From NCBI RefSeq assembly GCF_030013905.1, contig NZ_CP124862.1, positions 1,429,051 to 1,493,050 on the forward strand: a DNA stretch of 64,000 bases, in the 5' to 3' direction. The notes under the pieces are model-generated. The model did no database searches and was not told where the DNA came from. It worked only from the letters and a program-made list of their open reading frames with translations. The stretch is from Petroclostridium sp. X23 (GTDB taxonomy: Bacteria > Bacillota > Clostridia > SK-Y3). This document shows positions 9,380 to 18,290 of the stretch, in pieces (position 1 is the stretch's first letter; every line of letters begins with the position of its first letter). The translations under genes and the position numbers were made by a program.

Positions 9380-10444
9380 TTATATCTCACATGTATCTCT
9401 AATCATAATGTTCAGTGTCTTGGTTAAATCTATTTCTTCAAACGCATTCTTTCTACTGCCGTCAGGATTACAAACAACTCTCACAATAGGTCTCGCAGGG
9501 AATCTTTTATTAACATCTACAATAATGCCTTTTTCTCCGGTACTCAATATAACCCCTGTTCCAACGGGATATACCGCAATATTTTCCAGAAAGCATTCAA
9601 CAATTGTTTTATCAAAATGATGTTCCCCAAGTGTCGTAATATATTCTATTACTTCATGCACTTTTACTTTTTTGCGGTACACTCTATCTGATGTCAGTGC
9701 GTCATATACATCAGCAATGGCAACAATTCTCGCAAACAGATGTATGTTATCTCCTTTTATGCATAGAGGATAACCGCTGCCATCATAGCGTTCGTGGTGT
9801 GCAAGAACAATGTATGCCGATGAAGCACTAATATTAGGATTGTTTTTTACTATATCATATCCTAAAGTTGTATGCGTTTTGATGACATTAAACTCATTAT
9901 CATCTAAACGTGCCGGCTTCTTTAAAATATTCTCAGGAATAACGATTTTACCGATATCATGCAACAGCGCACCTACTCCTAAATCCCTAAGCCTCAATTG
10001 ATTCAACCCGAGTTTTATTCCTGTAATAAGCGAAAGAACACATACGTTGACCGAATGTGCAAATGTATAATCATCCACCGTCTTCAAATCGCTTAAGTTA
10101 ATCAAAATGTCCTTATTGGCCAGCAGTTCATCTATGATATGATTTACCATGCCCTTTACTTTATCAGAAGTAAATTGGGAAGTATTCTTGCATTCCTCCA
10201 TAATATTTCTGATTAACGTCTTTGCTTCCTGTCTGGTTCGGTCATTAATAACATCTTTGACATCAATATCCTTTGATAACTCATCCTCTATATAAATTTC
10301 TGAAATATTAAAATTTCTAAGTCTCTCAATATAAGTTTCCTTAAGTTCAACTCCAGTACCAAGAAGTACTTGACCATCCTCTGAATATATTGACTTTGCC
10401 AGTCTCATGCCGCTTTGGACCTTCTCGATAGATACTCTTCTCAT
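9380..10444 (-). CDS. HD-GYP domain protein, putative cyclic-di-GMP phosphodiesterase
   Basis: 354 residues. The N-terminal ~110 residues hold a short domain (MRRVSIEKVQSGMRLAKSIY…) found in many HD-GYP proteins. The HD-GYP domain follows, with HDIGK at about 165, HHERYDGSGYP at about 220 and the DVYDALTSDR motif. The C-terminal segment after about 290 is a small beta-rich domain (GTGVILSTGEKGIIVDVN). HD-GYP enzymes hydrolyse cyclic-di-GMP with a di- or tri-iron site; the motif residues are intact, so activity is likely. No membrane segment. The ATG at 10444 follows GGGGGA by 5 nt and is preferred to the ATG at 10465. Monocistronic between whiA and dnaE. Confidence 0.9.
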   Translation of the reverse strand: MRRVSIEKVQSGMRLAKSIYSEDGQVLLGTGVELKETYIERLRNFNISEIYIEDELSKDIDVKDVINDRTRQEAKTLIRNIMEECKNTSQFTSDKVKGMVNHIIDELLANKDILINLSDLKTVDDYTFAHSVNVCVLSLITGIKLGLNQLRLRDLGVGALLHDIGKIVIPENILKKPARLDDNEFNVIKTHTTLGYDIVKNNPNISASSAYIVLAHHERYDGSGYPLCIKGDNIHLFARIVAIADVYDALTSDRVYRKKVKVHEVIEYITTLGEHHFDKTIVECFLENIAVYPVGTGVILSTGEKGIIVDVNKRFPARPIVRVVCNPDGSRKNAFEEIDLTKTLNIMIRDTCEI

Positions 10445-10681
10445 TGACTTCCCCCAAAAATACATGTAAATGACATTATCAACAAGGACATGTCTGCATA
10501 ATTATATATAATTCCAGATAATACCAAAAATATATCTATCATTCTACATTACTTTACGATATCATATTATTCGATAAAAATAAAGGTAAATCCTGCAAAT
10601 TTCTATAAATATTTTTAATAATAGTTCTCAAGTCCTATCTCATCGTTAATGTCTGTATTTAAGAATATGTATAATAGACCA

Positions 10682-11638
10682 TTAAATCTTTTTGCTGCTT
10701 TGCAGATGATCCGCAATTCTCTGCAGCTTTCTCAGCCTGTGATTGACTCCCGACTTTCCAATCGAAGGATGCAGCATCTCACCCAACTCCTTAAGACTGG
10801 CTTCTTTGTATTCTAAGCGCAGCTGCGCTATTTCCTGCATATTTTGAGGCAATCTATCTAATCCCATTGTATTTTTTATCAGTTCGATGCTCTCAATCTG
10901 TTTTAATGATGCATTGATTGTCTTCTCCATATTTGCTGTTTCACAATTAACCATACGATTTACATTATTACGCATTTCTTTAATAATTCGGATATTTTCC
11001 AATTCCATCAAAGATTTATGAGCACCAACAATATTGAGAACATCTACAATGTTTTCACTACCTTTAAAATAAATCACATAGTTTGATTTTCTTAATATCG
11101 TTTTTGCATTTAATGAAAAATACTCAAGTAGCTTACACACATCTTTACTGAGTAAGTAGTGATTGGTAACAAACTCTAGGTGATATGTCTTTTCAGGATC
11201 TGTGATGGATCCTCCTCCTAAGAAAGCACCCCGTATGAAAGCTTTCTTACAGCAGTCTTGTTGTACCAACCCCTCACTAATTCTAAAAGCAAGAAGATTT
11301 TTAAAAACATCATCATTTTTAATCAATCTTAACCCTGAGAGGATATTGTTAAGGCTTTCCTGGTTGTGGACATATAAATAATAATTATTTATATGTTTGC
11401 CTGTTTTACTTCCCTTTATATCAATAGTCGTTTGGACACCAAAATTCCATTTAACCAGATTAAAAATCCTTCTGGCAACCGACGCATTTTCCGTATTGAT
11501 TCTTAAATAACTTTCACCTGTAGGATTTCTTATTATGCCGGAAAAACAAATAATGCCCGCAAGTTCAGCCCTGACGCAGCAATCTTCTTGTCTGGGCAGC
11601 CTGCACAGCTCATTTTTAGTTTTAGAAGAGAAAGACAT
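10682..11638 (-). CDS. whiA: DNA-binding protein WhiA
   Basis: 318 residues, standard for WhiA. The N-terminal two-thirds has the LAGLIDADG-homing-endonuclease-like fold (AFLGGGSITDPEKTYHLEF) without nuclease function in the family. The C-terminus is a helix-turn-helix (LRLEYKEASLKELGEMLHPSIGKSGVNHRLRKL). In Firmicutes it affects cell division and chromosome segregation; in Streptomyces, sporulation. An apparent extension to 11692 translates intergenic repeat DNA. The ATG at 11638, after GGGGGTGG, gives the family N-terminus MSFSSKTKNEL. It is normally next to yvcK, but here a debranching-enzyme gene and repeats separate them. Confidence 0.95.
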   Translation of the reverse strand: MSFSSKTKNELCRLPRQEDCCVRAELAGIICFSGIIRNPTGESYLRINTENASVARRIFNLVKWNFGVQTTIDIKGSKTGKHINNYYLYVHNQESLNNILSGLRLIKNDDVFKNLLAFRISEGLVQQDCCKKAFIRGAFLGGGSITDPEKTYHLEFVTNHYLLSKDVCKLLEYFSLNAKTILRKSNYVIYFKGSENIVDVLNIVGAHKSLMELENIRIIKEMRNNVNRMVNCETANMEKTINASLKQIESIELIKNTMGLDRLPQNMQEIAQLRLEYKEASLKELGEMLHPSIGKSGVNHRLRKLQRIADHLQSSKKI

Positions 11639-11670
11639 TAAACCACCCCCGAAAAAAATGGACGAAAAAA

Positions 11671-11705
11671 ATGGACAATGGACAATGGACAATGGACAAT
11701 GGACA
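11671..11705. repeat. Heptanucleotide tandem repeat (ATGGACA)5
   Basis: Five perfect copies of ATGGACA, starting 33 bp upstream of the whiA start. The same heptad family recurs around the 5S gene (20449–20665). Confidence 0.97.
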
Positions 11706-11773
11706 ATTTTTGCGATGTTGTCCTATGTCCGTTGTACATTTATAATTTACCAACTTATATATCATGCGAGTTC

Positions 11774-11851
11774 TTGTAGGGGCGGACGACTCTGTCCGCC
11801 CGCGGACAACATAATAATGCATCGGGCGGACAGGGTCGTCCGCCCCTACAA
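11774..11851. repeat. 78-bp palindromic element with TTGTAGGGGCGG ends
   Basis: Two 29-bp arms (11774–11802 and 11823–11851) are inverted copies with one mismatch around a 20-bp centre. The ends read TTGTAGGGGCGGACGAC. A diverged relative with the same outer ends is at 31147–31224. No coding capacity. It looks like a REP- or MITE-type element; mobility is not shown. Confidence 0.9.
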
Positions 11852-11937
11852 CTAACCATTTAAACGGAATTATGCTTGTCCGCAGACATTATATAATTTA
11901 GATTCCTCAATATAGGAAAATGTGAAAAAGTGCTTAA

Positions 11938-12056
11938 TTGCTCGGAAATCTGACACGGGCGGGGCCCAGGGCCGCAGTCCGGCCAAAAACCAGGCCTGAC
12001 AGCAGACCAGTCCCCATGTCCGACTCCCTCGTTGTGCTGAATCGGACTTTCTATAA
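11938..12056. other. Unidentified GC-rich intergenic segment
   Basis: About 120 bp far richer in G+C than its surroundings, with internal complementarity (GTCCGA / TCGGAC at its right end; GGCC-rich blocks in the middle). The minus strand has a short frame reading MGTGLLSGLVFGRTAALGP, with no convincing ribosome site. I do not recognise it. It could be a structured RNA or a repeat fragment. Confidence 0.4.
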
Positions 12057-12113
12057 CCTTCTATTTAGCTTTGTACCTGTAAATTTAGTTCTCTATTTTA
12101 ATATTCATAATAC

Positions 12114-12183
12114 TATTCACTATTCACTATTCACTATTCATTATTCACTATTCATTATTCACTATTAATTGTACATTGTACAT
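12114..12183. repeat. Ten-unit heptanucleotide array abutting a stop codon
   Basis: Eight TATTCAC-type heptads run into two TGTACAT heptads in one unbroken 7-bp register. The final base lies in the stop codon of the GH133 gene. Thus two heptad sequence families are joined in one array. Confidence 0.95.
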
Positions 12184-14141
12184 TAACTTAGCCTTTCTTC
12201 TACGTATGCTCTCAACACCTCTGCTACTCCCCATGCCTGTGCAAAACATCCCCGGGCAATGTGCGGCGGATTTCCGTCAAATATTTCTGAAACCGAACCA
12301 ACACAAGCATCCTTTAAATGGTCTTGAAACGGCTCAATAAGCTTTAAGCAAATTTCCTTGCTCTCATCCGAATAGCCATGAACTTTTCGAAAAGCGGTAA
12401 TAAATGGCCCTATCAACCAACTCCATACAGTTCCCTGATGATATGCACCATCTCGGTTATACTGATCTCCATAATAAATGCCCTTGTATTGCGGGTCCAG
12501 TGGCGTAAGGCTCCTTAAACCGTATGCAGTATATAACTGTTGAAATACTACACTAACTACCTGTTTCGCCTTCTTTCCTTCCAGTACCGGAAATGGCAAG
12601 CTTACAGCTAAAATCTGGTTTGGTCTTACCTTTTCATCTGCCATCTGGTTATTAATGGTATCAAATAAACATTTCTTCTGTTCATTCCAGAACTTTTCTT
12701 CAAAAGACTTTTTTATATTGGACGCAAGCTCAAGATATCTTTGCTCGCTTGCACCGCATTTTTCCGCAATGTAAGCCATGCCATTTAATGCATTATACCA
12801 TAACGCATTGATTTCAACGGCCTTGCCGTGCCGAGGCGTCACGATCCAATCCCCTACTTTCGCATCCATCCATGTCAACTGCGTATCCTCGCTTCCGGCC
12901 TCTATCAATCCGTCAACATCCATCTTAATATTATGAATGGTTCCATGGATATAAGCATCGATAATTTGTACCAGCTTATCATAAATATGCTCTTTTATAA
13001 AATCGGCATCATCAGTATATTCTAAATATTTATATGCCGCATTTATAAACCATAAAGGGGCATCCACTGTGTTGTACGCCGGCTCTTCTCCTCCATCCGG
13101 AAATACATTCGGAACCAGACCATGTTTTATATATTGAGCAAAAGTATATAAGATATTCTTCGCATCATGGTATCTTTTTGTCACCAGTGTCAATCCCGGC
13201 AATGCGATCATCGTATCCCTTCCCCAGTCGGTAAACCAAGGATATCCCGCTATGATAGTTTTGGACTGGGTGGACTCTCGATAAACAATAAATTGATCTG
13301 CTGCTTTTACCAGTTGATTTGCAAAATCATCGTTATATCCTGCCGTTTTGACTAATGCTTGAATACGTTGCTTCTCTTTTTCAATCACCTGATTTCCGTC
13401 CAGCTTTTTGGACTGCCCTATTCCTGCTGTCATGGTAATCTGCTTCTCCACGCCTGCTTGAACATCTATTTCAAAAATGCCCGGAATATAATGATCTTCA
13501 AAAGAGTGTAGTCCTCTTTCACGTTCTACTGCATAGTCCATGTTATAAAAAAATAGGCCTTCCTGTCCAATAAACTTGCCTTCACTCGATTCAATAAAAA
13601 TATCGGTATCTATATAAGCAGGGGTCAATACAACTCCATCCTGTGTGTTTCGCTGGTTAAACTGCAAATTTCTGCTTTGGGAATTATAATGGTAATCTCT
13701 AAAATTAATTAATGGCGCTACTTTGAGCTTACAATCTCTATTCGAAGATAGTATTTTATATCGTACAATCACCGTATTCTCTTCATAAACCATGCATATT
13801 TTCTTCTCAATAAAGATATCTTCCACATTGTAAATAAAAGCAGGTATTCCATCAATAGCAAATCTTTGCAGATGCAAATACCCATCACCGATATGATCCG
13901 GGGTCTGGTTTGTATAAAGGTTATATGATTTACCGTCAACATGGATACTCTCATCCAATTTTGACAATATAAGATGCCTTTGGACCGGTGCCTTTAATGA
14001 AGCAACCAGAAGGCCATGATACCTGCGGGTGTTTGCGCCGATAATGGTTGAAGATGCGAAACCACCTATACCATTGGTTAAAAGCCACTCCTTCTGTATA
14101 CCTTGTTCAAATGTCTTCCAATCACCTTTTCCGAATTCCAT
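12183..14141 (-). CDS. Amylo-alpha-1,6-glucosidase / GH133 glycogen-debranching-type enzyme
   Basis: 652 residues in two parts. The N-terminal ~250 residues form the bacterial/archaeal debranching N-domain (EWLLTNGIGGFASSTIIGANTRRYHGLL is its hallmark). The C-terminal ~380 residues form an alpha/alpha-barrel glucosidase with GYPWFTDWGRDTMIALPG, ADAPLWFI-like VDAPLWFINA, and DGAYHQGTVWSWLIGP. Members cleave alpha-1,6 branches of glycogen-like glucans. No signal peptide, so cytoplasmic. The ATG at 14141 follows GGAGG by 5 nt; the ATG at 14153 overlaps that site. It is inserted between yvcK and whiA, which are usually adjacent. Confidence 0.9.
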   Translation of the reverse strand: MEFGKGDWKTFEQGIQKEWLLTNGIGGFASSTIIGANTRRYHGLLVASLKAPVQRHLILSKLDESIHVDGKSYNLYTNQTPDHIGDGYLHLQRFAIDGIPAFIYNVEDIFIEKKICMVYEENTVIVRYKILSSNRDCKLKVAPLINFRDYHYNSQSRNLQFNQRNTQDGVVLTPAYIDTDIFIESSEGKFIGQEGLFFYNMDYAVERERGLHSFEDHYIPGIFEIDVQAGVEKQITMTAGIGQSKKLDGNQVIEKEKQRIQALVKTAGYNDDFANQLVKAADQFIVYRESTQSKTIIAGYPWFTDWGRDTMIALPGLTLVTKRYHDAKNILYTFAQYIKHGLVPNVFPDGGEEPAYNTVDAPLWFINAAYKYLEYTDDADFIKEHIYDKLVQIIDAYIHGTIHNIKMDVDGLIEAGSEDTQLTWMDAKVGDWIVTPRHGKAVEINALWYNALNGMAYIAEKCGASEQRYLELASNIKKSFEEKFWNEQKKCLFDTINNQMADEKVRPNQILAVSLPFPVLEGKKAKQVVSVVFQQLYTAYGLRSLTPLDPQYKGIYYGDQYNRDGAYHQGTVWSWLIGPFITAFRKVHGYSDESKEICLKLIEPFQDHLKDACVGSVSEIFDGNPPHIARGCFAQAWGVAEVLRAYVEERLS

Positions 14142-14168
14142 ATGAACCTCCATTTATTATATTAAAAA

Positions 14169-15335
14169 TCATCTGTGTTGTTTCAGTCTATCTTTTACAT
14201 AATAATAATCTATTATTCTTTTTTTGTCTTTGGCTAACACTTCATTTAACACCATTGTAACGATGGTTCTTGCAAGCTCATCAGTATCATGCCTGATATA
14301 TCCGTTGCATACTTGCAAAATATCTTTCTCAATAAGTCTTATATTCTTTTCTTTAAATTTGTCTGTATCTGCATAGACAGCCTGCGCTCCATCATCTGCA
14401 TATTTTCCAAGCAAGTAATCAGGAATAGTTTGTTTGTTTACAATGCAATAGTCTATGATCCCTTCACCAATATGCTCATAGATTGTATTTACATGTTCGT
14501 AAGCATCATAGCCTTCTGTTTCCCCAGGTTGTGTCATAATATTGCACACATACAGCTTAAGTGCCTTACTGTTTCTGATAGCCTCGGCAATACCCTTTAC
14601 TATAAGATTCGGCATAATGCTTGTATAAAGACTCCCGGGACCAATCATGACAGCATCCGCCTCATTTATAGCTTCTATTACGTCATCTAAAGCTTCTACA
14701 TCATCCGGAGTGATATAAACCTTACTGATACGACAGCCATACTCCTTTTTCGCTTCCGGAATCTTTGACTCTCCGCATACCTCTATACCATTTTCAAGTA
14801 CCGCGCACAATTTAATATCACGGGATGTAACCGGCAGCACTCTTCCGGTCACTGCAAGGACATCACTCATTTTTTTTACGGCTTCTTCAAAATTATTTGA
14901 AATGCCATTCATTGCAGCCAGAAATAAATTCCCGAAGCTTTGCCCCTTTAGCGCACCATCTGTAAACCGATACTGCAGTAATCGCTGCATAATAGGTTCG
15001 GTATCAGCTAATGCAAGAATACAGTTACGAATATCTCCCGGTGGAAGCATTCCCAGATCTTGTCTTAGTACTCCCGATCCCCCTCCGTCATCTGCTACGG
15101 TTACTACCGCAGTAATATTTGATGTATATTTCTTCAAGCCTCTAAGCATGGTCGAAAGTCCCGTGCCTCCGCCTATCGCCACGATTTTCGGCCCTCTAAA
15201 GGCAATACTGCGTTCATAGACCAAATTCCCCATACCATCTTCATCGATTATTATTTTGAATTTGCTGTTTTTAAGTATGCTTTTAACATTTTCCATCCAA
15301 TAAACGATTTTCTCTTTAATATAAGGTCCCCCCAT
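14169..15335 (-). CDS. yvcK: YvcK/CofD-family gluconeogenesis factor
   Basis: 388 residues. The CofD-like Rossmann domain begins at about residue 50 with KIVAIGGGTGLSTMLRGLK, followed by VVTVADDGGGSG and the LPPGDIRNCI motif. YvcK binds UDP-sugars and supports cell-wall synthesis and growth on gluconeogenic carbon in Bacillus. The first ~45 residues are less conserved. The start at 15335 (ATG, 19 bp after the rapZ stop) has only a weak ribosome site, and the ATG at codon 14 is an alternative. Transcribed after rapZ, the standard pairing. Confidence 0.93.
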   Translation of the reverse strand: MGGPYIKEKIVYWMENVKSILKNSKFKIIIDEDGMGNLVYERSIAFRGPKIVAIGGGTGLSTMLRGLKKYTSNITAVVTVADDGGGSGVLRQDLGMLPPGDIRNCILALADTEPIMQRLLQYRFTDGALKGQSFGNLFLAAMNGISNNFEEAVKKMSDVLAVTGRVLPVTSRDIKLCAVLENGIEVCGESKIPEAKKEYGCRISKVYITPDDVEALDDVIEAINEADAVMIGPGSLYTSIMPNLIVKGIAEAIRNSKALKLYVCNIMTQPGETEGYDAYEHVNTIYEHIGEGIIDYCIVNKQTIPDYLLGKYADDGAQAVYADTDKFKEKNIRLIEKDILQVCNGYIRHDTDELARTIVTMVLNEVLAKDKKRIIDYYYVKDRLKQHR

Positions 15336-15353
15336 ACAGCTTCAAATTTAACA

Positions 15354-16226
15354 CTATTTGTCCAGCTTATTATCTTTCTCTGCATCTCTATGGCTCATAA
15401 CCACCCTATGATTCTTCTCCACTAGATACTTGCCTAACGCTTCTGCAATAGTCACAGAACGGTGTTTTCCGCCCGTACAGCCGATAGAAACTACCAATTG
15501 TGATTTTCCTTCTTCTATATAATGAGGTATTAAAAAGTCCATCATATCTTCTAATTTATTTAAAAATTCAGTAGCTTGCGGCCATTTTAACACATAATCT
15601 TTTACATCATTATTAAGTCCGGTATGTTGTTTTAAGGTGCTGATATAATATGGATTTGGAAGAAATCGTACATCGAAAACCAAATCCGAATCTAACGGAA
15701 TTCCATATTTAAATCCAAAGGATAAGATGGTAATAATAATTCCTTGGTACTGTTTCCCTTGAATAAAGATATCGTTTAATTGCTCTTTTAATTGGCGTGG
15801 AAGCAAATTTGAAGTATCTATAATGTGATCTGCACGCTTGCGTACATTCTCAAGCAATTTTCTTTCAGCTTCAACAGCCTCCACTACCCTTCCTTCTACA
15901 GCTAAAGGATGCTTTCTTCTAGTTTCCTTATATCGTTTGATAAGAACCTCATCGCTTGCCTCTAAAAATAAGATCTCATATGTATATCCTGCATCTCTTA
16001 AAGCATCCAACCCGTTAAAAAGCTCACTAAATAAGTCTCCGCCTCTTATATCAATAACCAATGCTACCTTTTCAATTTTTCCCTGCGATTGGAAGCATAT
16101 TTCAGCAAACTTAGGCATTAAGGCAGGAGGCATATTATCAATACAGTAATACCCTAAATCTTCCATACACCGGATTGTCTGGCTTTTCCCTGCCCCTGAC
16201 ATACCGGTAATTATAACAAATCTCAT
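15354..16226 (-). CDS. rapZ: RapZ/YvcJ nucleotide-binding protein (RNase adapter family)
   Basis: 290 residues. P-loop GMSGAGKS lies at residues 8–15, then [11 protein letters not shown], and the C-terminal [10 protein letters not shown] motif. In E. coli RapZ directs GlmZ small RNA to RNase E; in Bacillus the YvcJ GTPase has a different, less defined role. The ATG at 16226 follows GAGGTG by 6 nt; the GTG at 16235 lies inside that site. The operon continues to yvcK. The 212-bp spacer to murB upstream is filled by inverted heptad arrays. Confidence 0.93.
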   Translation of the reverse strand: MRFVIITGMSGAGKSQTIRCMEDLGYYCIDNMPPALMPKFAEICFQSQGKIEKVALVIDIRGGDLFSELFNGLDALRDAGYTYEILFLEASDEVLIKRYKETRRKHPLAVEGRVVEAVEAERKLLENVRKRADHIIDTSNLLPRQLKEQLNDIFIQGKQYQGIIITILSFGFKYGIPLDSDLVFDVRFLPNPYYISTLKQHTGLNNDVKDYVLKWPQATEFLNKLEDMMDFLIPHYIEEGKSQLVVSIGCTGGKHRSVTIAEALGKYLVEKNHRVVMSHRDAEKDNKLDK

Positions 16227-16259
16227 TTCTTTCACCTCATTAGTTAATTAAAGAATTAG

Positions 16260-16440
16260 TTCACAGGTCACGGTTCACGGTTCACAGACTATGAATCAGA
16301 ACCCTGAGCGAAACTCAAAATATAATTGTCTTCAGACTATTATATTTTTGATTCTCAATTTCCTTATACAATCTATTCCATGTTTATAGTTCACAGATTT
16401 CGAATTTACGCTGTGAACTGTTAACTGTAAACCGTGAACT
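16260..16440. repeat. 181-bp element bounded by inverted heptad arrays
   Basis: The left array (16260–16287) holds four TTCACGG-type heptads. The right array (16413–16440) holds four GTGAACT-type heptads, the reverse complement family. Between them is an AT-rich centre with its own inverted repeat (CAAAATATAAT / ATTATATTTTTG). The right array ends inside the murB stop codon. A copy of the right array recurs at 26003–26030. No protein is encoded. Confidence 0.85.
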
Positions 16441-17353
16441 AATCCCCTACCATTTTCACTTCCGTATGTAATTCTACGCCGAATTTTGACTTAACTGTTT
16501 GCTGCACATGCTTTATCAAATCTAAAACATCTTGTGCAGTAGCATCCCCTGTATTTATAATAAATCCGCAGTGCTTTTCTGAGACCTGCGCGCCGCCAAT
16601 CCTATATCCTGCCAATCCGCTATCTTGTATCAACTTTCCTGCATAATATCCTTCAGGCCTTTTGAACATACTTCCTGCACTGGGAAATTCCAAAGGCTGT
16701 TTATCACGCCTTCTTTTATTTAAATCATCCATTTTTTCCTTAATGCTTTCTTTAACGCCTTCTCTCAGCTTGAGTTTTGAAGATACGATGATTTTGCCGG
16801 TGCCTTGAAAGATACTGGTTCTATATCCGAATTGATGCTCTTCACCGGTTACTGTACAAAAATGTCCTTTTTCATCTATATAGTTTGTCTCTATCACTAC
16901 ATTCTTCATTTCTCCATCATAGGCTCCCGCATTCATCATTACCGCCCCTCCCAATGTACCGGGAATACCAGATGCAAATTCAAGTCCGGTCAATGCATGC
17001 TGTAATGCCACATTAGCTAGCTTTGATAGAAGCACCCCTGCCTCACATGTTATATAAGTATTCTCTACTTTTATATTTTTTAGGCAAGCATGGGTCTTAA
17101 TAACCAGTCCTCTGATTCCTTTATCCGATACCAATAAGTTAGAACCATTCCCCATGAGGAAATATTTTATGGCATATTGCTTGCTTAATCTGATAATCTT
17201 ACTGATCTGGTCACTTTCTTCAGGTAGTACCAGTAGATCAGCATTGCCTCCTATTCTAAAGGAAGTATGATTGCTCATGGGCTCATTTAACAGAATATTA
17301 TCTTCAGGTAATATTTTTCTAATATTGTCTAAAAACTCTTTATACTCCTCCAC
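16439..17353 (-). CDS. murB: UDP-N-acetylenolpyruvoylglucosamine reductase
   Basis: Reduces UDP-GlcNAc-enolpyruvate to UDP-MurNAc with NADPH and FAD in peptidoglycan synthesis; cytoplasmic. FAD-binding motifs: GNGSNLLVSDKGIRG, GIPGTLGGAVMMNAGAYDGEM, and YRTSIFQ. The C-terminal catalytic domain has PSAGSMFKRP with the catalytic Ser, and GGAQVSEKHCGFIIN. 304 residues, standard. The GTG start follows GGAGGG by 7 nt. The stop codon TAG is shared with the end of a heptad repeat array. Confidence 0.96.
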   Translation of the reverse strand: MEEYKEFLDNIRKILPEDNILLNEPMSNHTSFRIGGNADLLVLPEESDQISKIIRLSKQYAIKYFLMGNGSNLLVSDKGIRGLVIKTHACLKNIKVENTYITCEAGVLLSKLANVALQHALTGLEFASGIPGTLGGAVMMNAGAYDGEMKNVVIETNYIDEKGHFCTVTGEEHQFGYRTSIFQGTGKIIVSSKLKLREGVKESIKEKMDDLNKRRRDKQPLEFPSAGSMFKRPEGYYAGKLIQDSGLAGYRIGGAQVSEKHCGFIINTGDATAQDVLDLIKHVQQTVKSKFGVELHTEVKMVGD

Positions 17354-17483
17354 GTTCCGCCCTCCATACTACATATTCTATTATCTCTATCATTCTATTC
17401 TATCCTTATGATCGCTCATATATTACCATTAAAGTTACTATAAAGCTTTTCGAAAGCATGTCTATCTTTTAATCCATTATATC

Positions 17484-17516
17484 AAAAAAAGTGTATATAG
17501 TATAATCTATATACAC
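17484..17516 (-). terminator. Terminator of the PHP-domain gene
   Basis: A 10-bp perfect stem (GTGTATATAG / CTATATACAC) reads on the minus strand into seven T. It lies 24 bp after the PHP gene stop. Confidence 0.8.
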
Positions 17517-17540
17517 CGGATATGTTATGAATATTACTGT

Positions 17541-18263
17541 CTATATGCTAATGTTTTTTCTTTTCCTCAGATAATCTAAAAGCTTTTGTGCCGAAGTGTT
17601 CATCACCAACTCTTCGGGCATATTGACTTCTTTAAATATCTCATAAACCTTATCGAATTTACCTACATCAAAACTAATATGTGCATCGCTGCCTACAACT
17701 ACTTTAACACCCATTTCTTTGCATTTCTGCGCGATGAGCTTACAATTTTCTTCACTGCCCGGTCTAGAAGAAAAAGAATGATTATTAATTTCAACAAGCT
17801 TATCATTATCTTTTACGCATCTCAGTACTTCATCGTAATGATATGTAAAAACAGGATTGCCGCTATGCCCTATGGCATCTACATATTTATTCTCTATAAC
17901 TTTTATCCAAGCATGCGTATGCTGCTCCACTGTTCCGGGCTCAATACACACATCATGAAAACTTGCGATAACCCAGTCAAGCCTGCAAAGATATTCTTCC
18001 GGCATATCCAAATTTCCCTCCATGTCAATGATGTTTGCCTCTACACCCTTTAAAATTTTTACACCATAAATTTCGCTGGGCAGAATTTTCATGTTTCCGA
18101 AATGCCAATAATGCGGAGCATCCACCATTGCAACACCATGGTCAGTGATAGCTATCATTTCCATATTCTTTTTAGATGCTTGCTCTGCCAATTCCTGAAT
18201 TGTACTGTACGCATGCCCAGTAGCAACCGAATGGCAATGCGTATCTACTAAATACTTTAACAT
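17541..18263 (-). CDS. PHP-domain phosphoesterase, YcdX-like
   Basis: 240 residues, a single PHP (polymerase and histidinol phosphatase) domain. Metal-binding motifs are in the expected order: DTHCHS near residue 7, ITDHG near 40, the Glu of KGVEANI near 74, ASFHD, GHSGNP, and GSDAH near 195. This matches the trinuclear-zinc YcdX subgroup, whose members dephosphorylate small substrates; the natural substrate is unknown. ATG preceded by GGAGG. It sits between hprK and murB, a position common in Clostridia, with its own terminator. Confidence 0.88.
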   Translation of the reverse strand: MLKYLVDTHCHSVATGHAYSTIQELAEQASKKNMEMIAITDHGVAMVDAPHYWHFGNMKILPSEIYGVKILKGVEANIIDMEGNLDMPEEYLCRLDWVIASFHDVCIEPGTVEQHTHAWIKVIENKYVDAIGHSGNPVFTYHYDEVLRCVKDNDKLVEINNHSFSSRPGSEENCKLIAQKCKEMGVKVVVGSDAHISFDVGKFDKVYEIFKEVNMPEELVMNTSAQKLLDYLRKRKNISI

Positions 18264-18290
18264 GACTTTCCTCCATAATATTGTAATCGC

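Noticed and set aside
10682..11638. whiA as a homing endonuclease because of its LAGLIDADG-like fold
   Set aside because: Length, C-terminal helix-turn-helix and neighbourhood identify WhiA, which lost nuclease function.
11622..11822. 66-codon minus-strand frame and the N-terminal extension of whiA to 11692
   Set aside because: Both translate the ATGGACA repeats and palindrome; whiA has a good start at 11638 after GGGGGTGG.
11938..12168. 76-codon plus-strand frame over the GC-rich segment and heptads
   Set aside because: No ribosome site, ends in repeat-encoded peptide, and no family recognised.
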